NCBI RefSeq assembly: GCF_000214355.1
Contig: NC_015577.1
Location: 2,283,388 to 2,347,387, forward strand
Reading direction: 5' to 3'
DNA from: Leadbettera azotonutricia ZAS-9
GTDB taxonomy: Bacteria > Spirochaetota > Spirochaetia > Treponematales > Breznakiellaceae
Length of the DNA stretch: 64,000 nucleotides
Position 1 is the first letter of the stretch; the number at the start of each line of letters is the position of its first letter. Shown here in pieces: positions 35,577 to 43,202 of the stretch. Made by a program: the position numbers and the translations under genes. The notes below the pieces were generated by a model. It was not told the origin of the DNA. It saw nothing but the letters and a program-made list of their open reading frames with translations, and did no database searches.

Positions 35577-36998
35577 TTAAACCAGCATATTTACCGACGG
35601 GTTTTGCCCGGCTCCATGGGAGATAATCCCCTGGGGCACAAGCTCGGCCCGTTCAGCTTCGGCGTCATAGTGGGAAGCTGCCACTACCGGGGCAAAACGG
35701 GATAATTCCCCGCTCTCTTCCCTGTAGAATTCAGCGCCCCCCCCGTTTTGCGACATGGACATATCCAGGTGGGCCTCGCTGAAGCCCGATTCCTGGAACT
35801 GTTTTTCCAAAACCGGAAGTTCCCGTTCAAACGCCTTGAGGGCGTCGCTGTTTTCAACAATGATATGCCCCGTGATCTTGTTTTCGGTCATTTCGAGGCG
35901 TATCTTTACATTTCCCAGGCTTTCGGGCCTTAAGGTGAGTTTTATGGTCCCTTCGCCCCCGTCCCGGACAATAATTGAAGCCTGCTTTACAATGTCCGTG
36001 CCAAGGTTGCCCCTCAGCTCGGAGGCCAAAGCATCCTCGAAAGCCGCCTTGTCCATGGGAGCGCTGGCGCTTTCAGAAATTGAAAGGCGAAGATCCACGG
36101 GTATGTCGATATCAGCTTTGCCGGCATCAAGGGCGGAGAAATTTTGGGGTTTAAGGCTATCGGCTGATTCAGCCTTGACGCCCTCAGCAGTCCTCATGTC
36201 CCTGACTTCGACATTGATCTTGTCCCTGGTTTTGCGGGTCCTGGTATCGGTATCCCTCAGGTTTTCGCCGGCAGTCTGTATGACCTGGAGATTGTCCACG
36301 AGGCCCGGCCGCTTTTCCCCCGAGAACTCGAAAAAACTGGATTCCAGCTGCCTGGCAGAGGCGTTGAGCAAATCAACCGCGCCTTTGCGGGGTTTTTGGG
36401 TGTCCTTCAGGAAATCGGAAGCATCCTGCTCCTCACCCAGGAGGGCCGCGAGGACTTCCTGGGGAACATCATCTTCCAAGGCTCCGGCTTCTTCAAATTC
36501 CACTGACGAATTTTTAGCAAGCTCAAGATGAAGGGGAATCGCGCCGGTTTCGGGGGCAGCCTTGGCCGCAAGGTTCACGGCATTGATGCCGAGTTCAGCC
36601 TCGCCTTCTTTCCCGTTCCCAAGCTGGGGCATCTGAATCTTAAGCCCCAGGTTCTGGCCCAAAAGACCTGAAAATTCATTGCCCAGCGCAGAATCCGCGC
36701 TGTCAGCAGTTTGAATCAGGTTTCCTTTGCCAAGGGAGGCTTTTTTCCCTTTGCCAAGGCGAAGCCCTTCCTCTGATTCAGCGAGATTTAAATGATTCTT
36801 CCTGCCGGAAGCTGCCAAGCCCTGGGCTCCAGCGGCGTTTTTTCCGGGCTTGGCAGCAAGGCTGTCAAGAAGCCTTGAAAAAGCTCCGCGTTTGCCTTCT
36901 TTATGGGATTTTTGCCCAAAAATCGAGCCGGGACCCGTGTTTTCAGGGATATTTCCCTGGGCAGATAGAGATTGTATGGGGGTGGAAATTTCGTTCAC
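35577..36998 (-). CDS. fliK: FliK-like hook-length control protein
   Basis: A 473-residue protein with a long, low-complexity, polar N-terminal part and a C-terminal Flg_hook domain (about 340-430; LTLRPESLGNVKIRLEMTEN, then the AFERELPVLEKQFQESG helix). FliK measures hook length and triggers the FlhB switch. A ribosome site AGGAGG is seen just upstream of the start, directly after a potential hairpin at 37013-37035. The tail AEFYREESG onward is probably flexible. Confidence 0.9.
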   Translation of the reverse strand: MNEISTPIQSLSAQGNIPENTGPGSIFGQKSHKEGKRGAFSRLLDSLAAKPGKNAAGAQGLAASGRKNHLNLAESEEGLRLGKGKKASLGKGNLIQTADSADSALGNEFSGLLGQNLGLKIQMPQLGNGKEGEAELGINAVNLAAKAAPETGAIPLHLELAKNSSVEFEEAGALEDDVPQEVLAALLGEEQDASDFLKDTQKPRKGAVDLLNASARQLESSFFEFSGEKRPGLVDNLQVIQTAGENLRDTDTRTRKTRDKINVEVRDMRTAEGVKAESADSLKPQNFSALDAGKADIDIPVDLRLSISESASAPMDKAAFEDALASELRGNLGTDIVKQASIIVRDGGEGTIKLTLRPESLGNVKIRLEMTENKITGHIIVENSDALKAFERELPVLEKQFQESGFSEAHLDMSMSQNGGGAEFYREESGELSRFAPVVAASHYDAEAERAELVPQGIISHGAGQNPSVNMLV

Positions 36999-37012
36999 GC
37001 CCAGCCTCCTGT

Positions 37013-37066
37013 AATTTAAGCCGAAGGCTTAAATTGCATACCAGAGTTGCCTGGGTGAATTTAAGC
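37013..37066 (-). promoter_or_regulatory. Three complementary arms forming mutually exclusive hairpins between flbB and fliK
   Basis: Read on the minus strand: GCTTAAATT (37066-37058), then AATTTAAGCC (37035-37026), then after a TTC loop GGCTTAAATT (37022-37013). The middle arm can pair with either the first (9 bp) or the third (10 bp). The third arm ends seven bases or so before the fliK ribosome site. The first arm begins just after the flbB stop codon. No U run follows, so this is not a classical terminator; an RNA switch, processing site or insulating structure are possible. Confidence 0.5.
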
Positions 37067-37069
37067 GTG

Positions 37070-37714
37070 CTATAAGCTGGGGGGACGGGCCACCATTTTG
37101 CGCTGAATCTCCGCGGCCCTTTCGGGGGGCAGGAGGGACAGCCAATAGGATACGATGGAAGTGGTTCCTTCAGCCTGGGCAATCTCTTCGGTTTTCCGAA
37201 GAACATCGATCACATCCTGGTCGTCCATGGCCTGCAAAATACCCACCGCTCGCTCCGGGGGCATGCCTGTCAGGTTCCGCGAATTGGTCTCAACGTTCTT
37301 GTCTTTAATATCGGCTTCCGAGACCTGGGCATTGAAGGATTTCTCCCTTTCGTCAAGGGCTTTTTGCCTTTGTTCCAATTCCTGGGCCATTTGCTCGATC
37401 TCGCCCCGGCGGTTCTGTATATCCTGATCCCTGCGGCCAAGCTCCATGTCCCTGAGCTCCAGGGCTTCCAGGCGTATTGCAAGACGTTCGGCGTCCAAAT
37501 TGAGGATTTCGTTCTCCTGGGCAACAGGCTGGGTACGGCCGGGGGCTTTGATAAAGGGGATGCGGCTATAGACGGGGGCTAAAACCGTTTTGGCGTCTAT
37601 CACCCCCAGGTAATCGAACCAGAGGATGCCTCCCCCGGCAAGCACCAGTATGAGTATGAGCAAAACAACGATTCTGCCTATAATGCGCGGTCCACCGTAA
37701 TCGGCCACTCCCAA
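37070..37714 (-). CDS. flbB: FlbB flagellar collar protein (MotE-like)
   Basis: A 214-residue protein with one N-terminal transmembrane helix (about 12-33), a periplasmic coiled coil (about 70-130; LEQRQKALDEREKSFNAQV) and a C-terminal MgtE-N/MotE-like helical domain (PERAVGILQAMDDQDVIDVL). FlbB of Borrelia is the base of the periplasmic collar that links stators to the motor; this gene has the same layout and the same neighbours (fliK, flgD, flgE). It is the first gene of the cluster in this window; the flgB-fliJ genes that precede flbB in other spirochaetes are missing here. Confidence 0.85.
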   Translation of the reverse strand: MGVADYGGPRIIGRIVVLLILILVLAGGGILWFDYLGVIDAKTVLAPVYSRIPFIKAPGRTQPVAQENEILNLDAERLAIRLEALELRDMELGRRDQDIQNRRGEIEQMAQELEQRQKALDEREKSFNAQVSEADIKDKNVETNSRNLTGMPPERAVGILQAMDDQDVIDVLRKTEEIAQAEGTTSIVSYWLSLLPPERAAEIQRKMVARPPSL

Positions 37715-37744
37715 ATCCCCCTATTATCAATAATGATCGCTACT

Positions 37745-38818
37745 TTATGTATCGTCAATATCCTGTTTGCCCAATAGCTCAATCTTGGCATTGACAAAGT
37801 CGAGCCTGTCCTTGTTCAGCACAGCCCTGCAGTAGCCCTTCCTGAAGCTCTTAACCTTGTACCAGCCCCGGCTTATGAACTTCATGCCCCTGCCCTGGGC
37901 GAACCAGTAAACCAGGGCTATATTTTCGTTATCGACTTCGATGGCATTGATGCCCTTCCTGCCGATGGCGCAGCCCGCGTTAAAGAGGCAGGGCACCGGG
38001 TATTCGTCGCCGTAGAGGCTCTGGCGCAGCACGCTCCGCCGCTCCGACATTTTAAGCTTCCCCAATTCTATTCTGAGGTTCTCCACTTCCCTGGCAATAC
38101 GCTGCCTGTCTTCCCCTTCCGAAGAAGGGTAATCACGGCAGAGCCGCTCAATTTCGAACTTGACGTAGTCGTAGCGGCCCAGGGATTCGAAGAGGGCACG
38201 GTGGGTATGGCCTATGACGGAGATGCAGTTATTCTTAAGGGAAAAATTATACGCCTGCCTTTCAACATGAAAGCGCTTGTAAGGGCTGCGGGCGGAAGAA
38301 ATATTCTTAATCCCAATGGGCTTTAAGAGATAGCGGAGGCCCAGGCGTATCAAGTTATTAAAATTGGTGTAGACCTTTGAAGATTGATGGCCGTGGTACA
38401 CATAAATGGGCAGGACCCCGGTCTCGATCCTCACTGCATTGTAGAGGGGATAGGGGTAATCTTTTTCAAAAAGGAGATCCTCGTCATGGTTGCCAAGGGT
38501 TTTGTAGAGCCTGCCTTCTGCGGCAAAAAGATCAAACACCCGGTACATCCCGGCCCATTGGGCTTGTATGTCCCTGAGGGAAAATTTTGCAAGCTCTTCA
38601 ATATCGCCGTTGAGCAAAAGGGTCCAGCCGTTTTTGAAATAGTAATCTTCCAGGATGGAAATAAGAATTTCTCCGTTGAGGTGGAAATCGTCACCCTTGC
38701 CCGAGCCCATGTGAAAATCGCTGATGACGAGGACTTTGCCGCTTTGGGAAAGATCCAGCACTGCCGCAGGGTTAAACCTGGGGCTGATGATATCGGCGAA
38801 AAAAGAATTAGCCATCAT
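37745..38818 (-). CDS. Metallophosphoesterase
   Basis: A 357-residue calcineurin-like phosphoesterase. Metal ligands are visible in SDFHMGSG (about 33-40), NGDIEE, GNHDED and GHTHRALF, the classical five-motif set. The long linker between GNHD and GHTH and the C-terminal basic tail are unusual. It may hydrolyse a nucleotide or a lipid-linked phosphate such as a UDP-diacylglucosamine-like compound, but the substrate is unknown. Its start overlaps the stop of the upstream oxidoreductase (ATGATG at 38818), so the two are co-translated. It appears unrelated to the flagellar genes that follow. Confidence 0.8.
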   Translation of the reverse strand: MMANSFFADIISPRFNPAAVLDLSQSGKVLVISDFHMGSGKGDDFHLNGEILISILEDYYFKNGWTLLLNGDIEELAKFSLRDIQAQWAGMYRVFDLFAAEGRLYKTLGNHDEDLLFEKDYPYPLYNAVRIETGVLPIYVYHGHQSSKVYTNFNNLIRLGLRYLLKPIGIKNISSARSPYKRFHVERQAYNFSLKNNCISVIGHTHRALFESLGRYDYVKFEIERLCRDYPSSEGEDRQRIAREVENLRIELGKLKMSERRSVLRQSLYGDEYPVPCLFNAGCAIGRKGINAIEVDNENIALVYWFAQGRGMKFISRGWYKVKSFRKGYCRAVLNKDRLDFVNAKIELLGKQDIDDT

Positions 38819-39930
38819 GAACCTTTGCGGGCCCGGCGTTTATTGAGTTCCTCAAGGAAGAGGTCTTCGTCTATGGGAAGCGCGATGGTCTTATCCAGCC
38901 ATGACGAAAGATGCATGGCATTGGAAAGAGCGAGGCTGTTGATGCCCTCCCTGCCTTCGGCTACAAGAGGCGTCCCCCTAAGCACGCGGCCCGCAAAAGC
39001 CTTGAGCACCCCATTGTGCTGTTCATTGCTGCCGTCGGTCTCAATTTTCTCGACAGCTGCGGCGGGCCTGTCAAAGCCGCCCCTGGCGGTTTTGCAAAAT
39101 TCCCGTTCGTTCGTGGACAAACGGTGAAGGGTCAATTCATTGGCGTTATCGCAGATGATCTTCCCCATTTCGAGGGTTACTTCAAAACGGTTGGTACCGG
39201 GAGCATCCGCAGTGGTAGTAATAAAAGTGCCAGTTGCTCCGTTAGGGTACTCCAGATAGGCGGTAACATCGTCTTCCACTTCGATGCTGTGCCATTTGCC
39301 GTTATGGCAAAAAGCCCTGACTTTGGAAGGCATTCCGCAAATCCATTGGAGGAGGTCAAGGTTATGAGGGCATTGATTCAGGAGCACCCCGCCGCCTTCG
39401 CCGTCCCAGGTGGCACGCCACCCCCCGGAATCGTAATAGGCCTGGGGTCTGTACCAGTCGGTGATGATCCAGCTTACCCTCTTTATTGCCCCGAGGCTCC
39501 CGCCCTGGACAAGCTCGTGCATCCTGCGGTACCAGGCATTGGTTCTCTGGTTGAACATCATGCCGAAAACCACATTGCTTTTGGCAGCGGCTTCGTTCAT
39601 TTCCCGCACCTGTTTGGTGTAGACCCCTGCGGGCTTTTCGCACATCACATGGAGGCCGGCCCTGAAAGCTTCCATTGCCAGGGGAGGATGCTGGTAGTGG
39701 GGTACCGCGATGAGGACAGCGTCAACCTTGCCGCTTTTTATGATCTCGCTGCCTTCATTATAAATTGGAAAACCCTTGGGCAGGATGCCCTTGGCCCATT
39801 GGCGCTTCTCTTCTAAACTGTCAGCCGCTGCCGCAAGCTCCATACCGGGAACCAGGCCTTGAACAAGGGACTTGATATGGACAGACCCCATGTTGCCTAT
39901 ACCTATAATACCCATTCTGACTTTGTCCAT
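38815..39930 (-). CDS. Gfo/Idh/MocA-family oxidoreductase
   Basis: A 371-residue NAD(P)-dependent sugar or inositol dehydrogenase. The Rossmann motif GIIGIGNMGSVH (about 7-18), the catalytic lysine block CEKPAGVY (about 96-103) and HNLDLLQWICG are present. Such enzymes oxidise or epimerise sugars, inositols and glycosides. It is divergent from the mannitol-dehydrogenase-family gene, with a shared 93-base promoter gap, so the two may respond to the same sugar. A ribosome site AAAGGAAAA precedes the ATG. Confidence 0.88.
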   Translation of the reverse strand: MDKVRMGIIGIGNMGSVHIKSLVQGLVPGMELAAAADSLEEKRQWAKGILPKGFPIYNEGSEIIKSGKVDAVLIAVPHYQHPPLAMEAFRAGLHVMCEKPAGVYTKQVREMNEAAAKSNVVFGMMFNQRTNAWYRRMHELVQGGSLGAIKRVSWIITDWYRPQAYYDSGGWRATWDGEGGGVLLNQCPHNLDLLQWICGMPSKVRAFCHNGKWHSIEVEDDVTAYLEYPNGATGTFITTTADAPGTNRFEVTLEMGKIICDNANELTLHRLSTNEREFCKTARGGFDRPAAAVEKIETDGSNEQHNGVLKAFAGRVLRGTPLVAEGREGINSLALSNAMHLSSWLDKTIALPIDEDLFLEELNKRRARKGS

Positions 39931-40023
39931 ATTTTCCTTTTAGCCTGAAATTACCCTGAATAAAATACTAGTATACCAAATTCAACGGATCTATGTTAGA
40001 CTTCTCCTCAAGGCAAGGGAAAT

Positions 40024-41622
40024 ATGCGCTTAACCGACAAAGAACTGAAGAACAAAGAAATCTGGGAAAAGGCCGGTATTGTTCTGCCTCAATTTGATCG
40101 TGAAAAGATGATAAAAACCACCCTTGAGGCCCCTGAATGGGTACACTTCGGGGCAGGGAATATTTTCCGTATTTTTCCGCTGGCCCTGCAGCAGGATCTT
40201 TTGGAAAGGGGAATTGAAAAAACCGGGATCATCATGGTTTCGGGCCGTGACGGGGGCATAGTCGATGAAGTCTTTAAACCCTGCGATAATCTGACCCTGG
40301 GGGTTACCCTCAAAGCCTCGGGGGATATAGAAAAAAAAGTGATTGCCAGCGCGGCCCTTTCCCTTTGGATGGGGAACAAGGCTGATTATGAAACCCTTAA
40401 AGGGATATTCCGCGCTCCCTCGTTAAAAATGGCAAGCCTTACGATAACCGAGAAAGCCTATAATTTATATGATGCTAAAGGCATTCTTATAGCAGATGCT
40501 GCCGAAGATTGCGCAAAAGGCCCGGCGGGCAGCGACAGCCCCAAAAATTACCTCGCCAAAATCACTGCCCTGCTTTTGGAACGCTTCAAAGCGGGCAGCC
40601 TCCCCCTGGCGCTGGTGAGCATGGACAACTGTTCCCGCAACGGAGACAAACTCTTTGGCGCTGTTGAAACTTTTGCCGCTGCCTGGATCAAGGCAGGCTT
40701 TGCGGACAAGGGCTTTGGCGAATACCTCAAAAACAATGCCGGTTTCCCCTGTACCATGATCGACAAGATCACCCCCGGTCCGGATCAGGGCGTAAAGGCA
40801 ATGCTCGAAAAATGCGGGTTTGAAGATACCAAAATCTATGCCAGGACCACCCCCACTGCCCCCTTTGTAAACGCCGAAGAACCCCAGTATCTGGTGGTAG
40901 AAGAAAATTTCCCCGCAGGCAGGCCAAAGCTCGAACAGGCAGGGGTGCTCTTCACCAGCAAAGCGATTGTGGACAAGGTTGAAAAGATGAAGGTCTGCAC
41001 CTGCCTCAACCCCCTCCACACAGCCCTTGCCATCTTCGGCTGCCTTCTGGGCTACACCCGGATCAGCGAAGAAATGAAAAACCCGGATCTCGTAAAATTG
41101 GTAGAGGGCATAGGCTATAAAGAAGGTCTCCCTGTAGCAAGCGATCCTGGCATCCTGTCGCCCGAGAAATTCATAGCCGAAGTGATTAAGGTGCGCTTCC
41201 CCAACCCCTTTATGCCCGATACTCCCCAACGCATCGCCAGCGACAGTTCCCAAAAGATCCCCGTCCGCTACGGCGAAACCCTCAAGGCATATATCGCAAA
41301 AGGCATGGATGTTGAAAGCCTCAAGCTAATACCCCTGGTGCTGGCCGCATGGCCCCGCTACCTCATGGGCATCAACGATGAAGGCAAGCCTTTTGCTGTA
41401 AGCCCCGACCCGCGCCTTGCGGACCTTGGTCCGCTGCTCGCCAGGATAAAGCTTGGGGACAAGGGGCCCTTCCAGAAAACATTGAAACCCATATTCTCTG
41501 ACAAACGCATCTTCGGCGTGGATCTCTATGAAGCGGGCCTGGGGAAAAAGGTGGAAGATATTTTCGCAGAAATGCTGGCAGGCCCTGGGGCAGTAGCGAA
41601 GGTACTAAAAAAGTCTTTATAA
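40024..41622 (+). CDS. Mannitol dehydrogenase/fructuronate reductase-family enzyme
   Basis: A 532-residue polyol-specific long-chain dehydrogenase. The N-terminal VHFGAGNIFR (about 39-48) is the NAD(P)-binding region and the active-site block KVCTCLNPLH has the family K-x5-N-x2-H pattern (about 324-333). The family interconverts ketoses and hexitols (mannitol, altritol) or fructuronate and mannonate. The N-terminal extension and substitutions leave the substrate open. It is the first gene of an operon with an orphan sugar-binding lipoprotein, a flavolipoprotein and a sensor kinase, which suggests its substrate or product is what the kinase senses. Confidence 0.88.
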   Translation: MRLTDKELKNKEIWEKAGIVLPQFDREKMIKTTLEAPEWVHFGAGNIFRIFPLALQQDLLERGIEKTGIIMVSGRDGGIVDEVFKPCDNLTLGVTLKASGDIEKKVIASAALSLWMGNKADYETLKGIFRAPSLKMASLTITEKAYNLYDAKGILIADAAEDCAKGPAGSDSPKNYLAKITALLLERFKAGSLPLALVSMDNCSRNGDKLFGAVETFAAAWIKAGFADKGFGEYLKNNAGFPCTMIDKITPGPDQGVKAMLEKCGFEDTKIYARTTPTAPFVNAEEPQYLVVEENFPAGRPKLEQAGVLFTSKAIVDKVEKMKVCTCLNPLHTALAIFGCLLGYTRISEEMKNPDLVKLVEGIGYKEGLPVASDPGILSPEKFIAEVIKVRFPNPFMPDTPQRIASDSSQKIPVRYGETLKAYIAKGMDVESLKLIPLVLAAWPRYLMGINDEGKPFAVSPDPRLADLGPLLARIKLGDKGPFQKTLKPIFSDKRIFGVDLYEAGLGKKVEDIFAEMLAGPGAVAKVLKKSL

Positions 41623-41648
41623 TGAACTGATTTCAGAGGGAGGACAAA

Positions 41649-42728
41649 ATGAAGAAAGCAACCGCATTTGCGGCAGTGATCGTCCTGTTGCTGATTGTTT
41701 TATTTAGCGGCTGCCGCAGGCAGGCTTCGGGCGCCGGGCAGGCGAAAAAGGATATTACGGTTGTCTTTGTGCCCAAAGTAACCGGAAACGCCTTTTTTGA
41801 ATCCGCCAACGCCGGGGCCCAGGCCTATGCCCAAAAGAACGGCTTCAAGGTCCAGTACGAGGGCAGCAGCGAGGCGTTGATCGATAACCAGATCGCCATC
41901 ATCAATAAAGCCATTGAACAAAAAGTCCAGGCCCTGTGCGTGTCTGCATTGGACGCTACCGCCCTGGACGAGGTGATGAAAAAGGCCCTTTCCGCCGGGA
42001 TCAAAGTGACCACCTGGGATTCGGATGTTTCAGGCGATGCCCGGATGATCATGGTATCCCAGGGTACCCCGGATCAGTTAGGCCGCATGCTGGTAGAAAT
42101 GGGGGCAAAGAGCCTTTCCAGCCGGGGTAAAAATACCGGCGGGCCTATAAAATACCTGTGGCATTATTCCCAAGCCACGGTGATGGACCAAAATTCCTGG
42201 CAGGCAGCAGGGGAAAAGTATATCCGCACTGCCTATCCCAATTGGATAAACGCGGCGCCCCAGAACTTTTACAGTGAGCAAAACCCTGCCAAGGCTATAA
42301 CCGTAGGCGAGCAGATCATAAAAGACTACCCCGATATTGATCTGATTATCTGCAACGATTCCACCTCCCTGCCGGGGCAGGCCCAGGCCGCTCTTAACCT
42401 TGGGCGGACCGCGCAGGATCTGACCATTACCGGCTTTGCTTCGCCCAATGCCATGCGGGACTACTGCAAGCAGGGCATTGTGGAACGATGGGGCCTATGG
42501 GACTGCCAGGTGCAGGGCGCTTTGGGCTGTTATATGGCATGGTATCTGGCATCGGGCAAGCAGCTGCAAGTGGGCAGCCGGGTTGATGTGCCTGATATTG
42601 GCATTGTGGAGGTTATGTCCAATGCGGTGCTGGATCCTAAAGCTTATACGGCCCCCAATTCCGGGGTGGTGCTGCTGCCGAACCGTACAGAATTCACAAT
42701 CAATAATGTAGACAATTTTAATTTTTAG
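41649..42728 (+). CDS. Sugar-binding lipoprotein (Peripla_BP_4/RhaS-like), without transporter genes
   Basis: A 359-residue type I periplasmic binding protein with a lipobox ending FSGC (lipid cysteine at residue 22). Typical blocks are VTGNAFFESANAGAQAYAQK, the DNQIAIINKAIEQKVQALCV hinge and TSLPGQAQAALNLG. It resembles rhamnose- or autoinducer-type binding proteins. The striking point is its company: there is no permease or ATPase, but a flavin-binding lipoprotein and a hybrid sensor kinase directly downstream. It probably presents ligand to the kinase rather than, or as well as, feeding a transporter. Ribosome site GGGAGGA precedes the ATG. Confidence 0.85.
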   Translation: MKKATAFAAVIVLLLIVLFSGCRRQASGAGQAKKDITVVFVPKVTGNAFFESANAGAQAYAQKNGFKVQYEGSSEALIDNQIAIINKAIEQKVQALCVSALDATALDEVMKKALSAGIKVTTWDSDVSGDARMIMVSQGTPDQLGRMLVEMGAKSLSSRGKNTGGPIKYLWHYSQATVMDQNSWQAAGEKYIRTAYPNWINAAPQNFYSEQNPAKAITVGEQIIKDYPDIDLIICNDSTSLPGQAQAALNLGRTAQDLTITGFASPNAMRDYCKQGIVERWGLWDCQVQGALGCYMAWYLASGKQLQVGSRVDVPDIGIVEVMSNAVLDPKAYTAPNSGVVLLPNRTEFTINNVDNFNF

Positions 42729-42737
42729 CTGGTTTTC

Positions 42738-43199
42738 ATGACTAAGAAAGGAAATGCCGTTTTAGGAAGCCTGCTCCTGGCAATGCTTCTTTCCGGCTGT
42801 CAAAAAGACATACCCCATTTGTTCGACGGTTACTATACCGCCGAGGCCGATGACTTTGACGAAAACGGCTGGAAGGAATTTGTGACGATTTATACCAACA
42901 ATAACCAAATCGTAACGGTAGAGTATAACGCGATAAACGCCAGCGGTTTTATTAAATCCTGGGACATGGAATATATGCGCCTGATGAACAGGATAAGCGG
43001 TTCCTATCCCAATCAATATACCCGCTATTACGCAGTATCCCTGCTTAACCGGCAGGACCCGTCCAAGATCGACGCTATTTCGGGCGCCACCCATTCTTAT
43101 TATTATTTCCAGAGCCTGGCTTGGGCAGCCATAGCCAAAGCCAGGGCGGGAGATAAACACGTTGCCCTTGTTGCGCTGCCCCCCCCGGACGGGAGATAG
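42738..43199 (+). CDS. Small FMN-bind-domain lipoprotein with a flavinylation motif
   Basis: A 153-residue lipoprotein: lipobox LLSGC (lipid cysteine 21) and a single FMN-bind-like domain ending in DAISGATHS. The threonine T118 in SGAT is the residue that ApbE-type transferases link to FMN in such domains. It lacks the transmembrane helix of RnfG/NqrC, so the flavin would sit at the outer face of the membrane, tethered by lipid. Together with the neighbours it may act as a redox component of a signalling complex, but that is inference. The ATG follows the binding-protein stop by nine bases; the kinase gene starts three bases after its own stop. Confidence 0.75.
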   Translation: MTKKGNAVLGSLLLAMLLSGCQKDIPHLFDGYYTAEADDFDENGWKEFVTIYTNNNQIVTVEYNAINASGFIKSWDMEYMRLMNRISGSYPNQYTRYYAVSLLNRQDPSKIDAISGATHSYYYFQSLAWAAIAKARAGDKHVALVALPPPDGR

Positions 43200-43202
43200 C
43201 CC

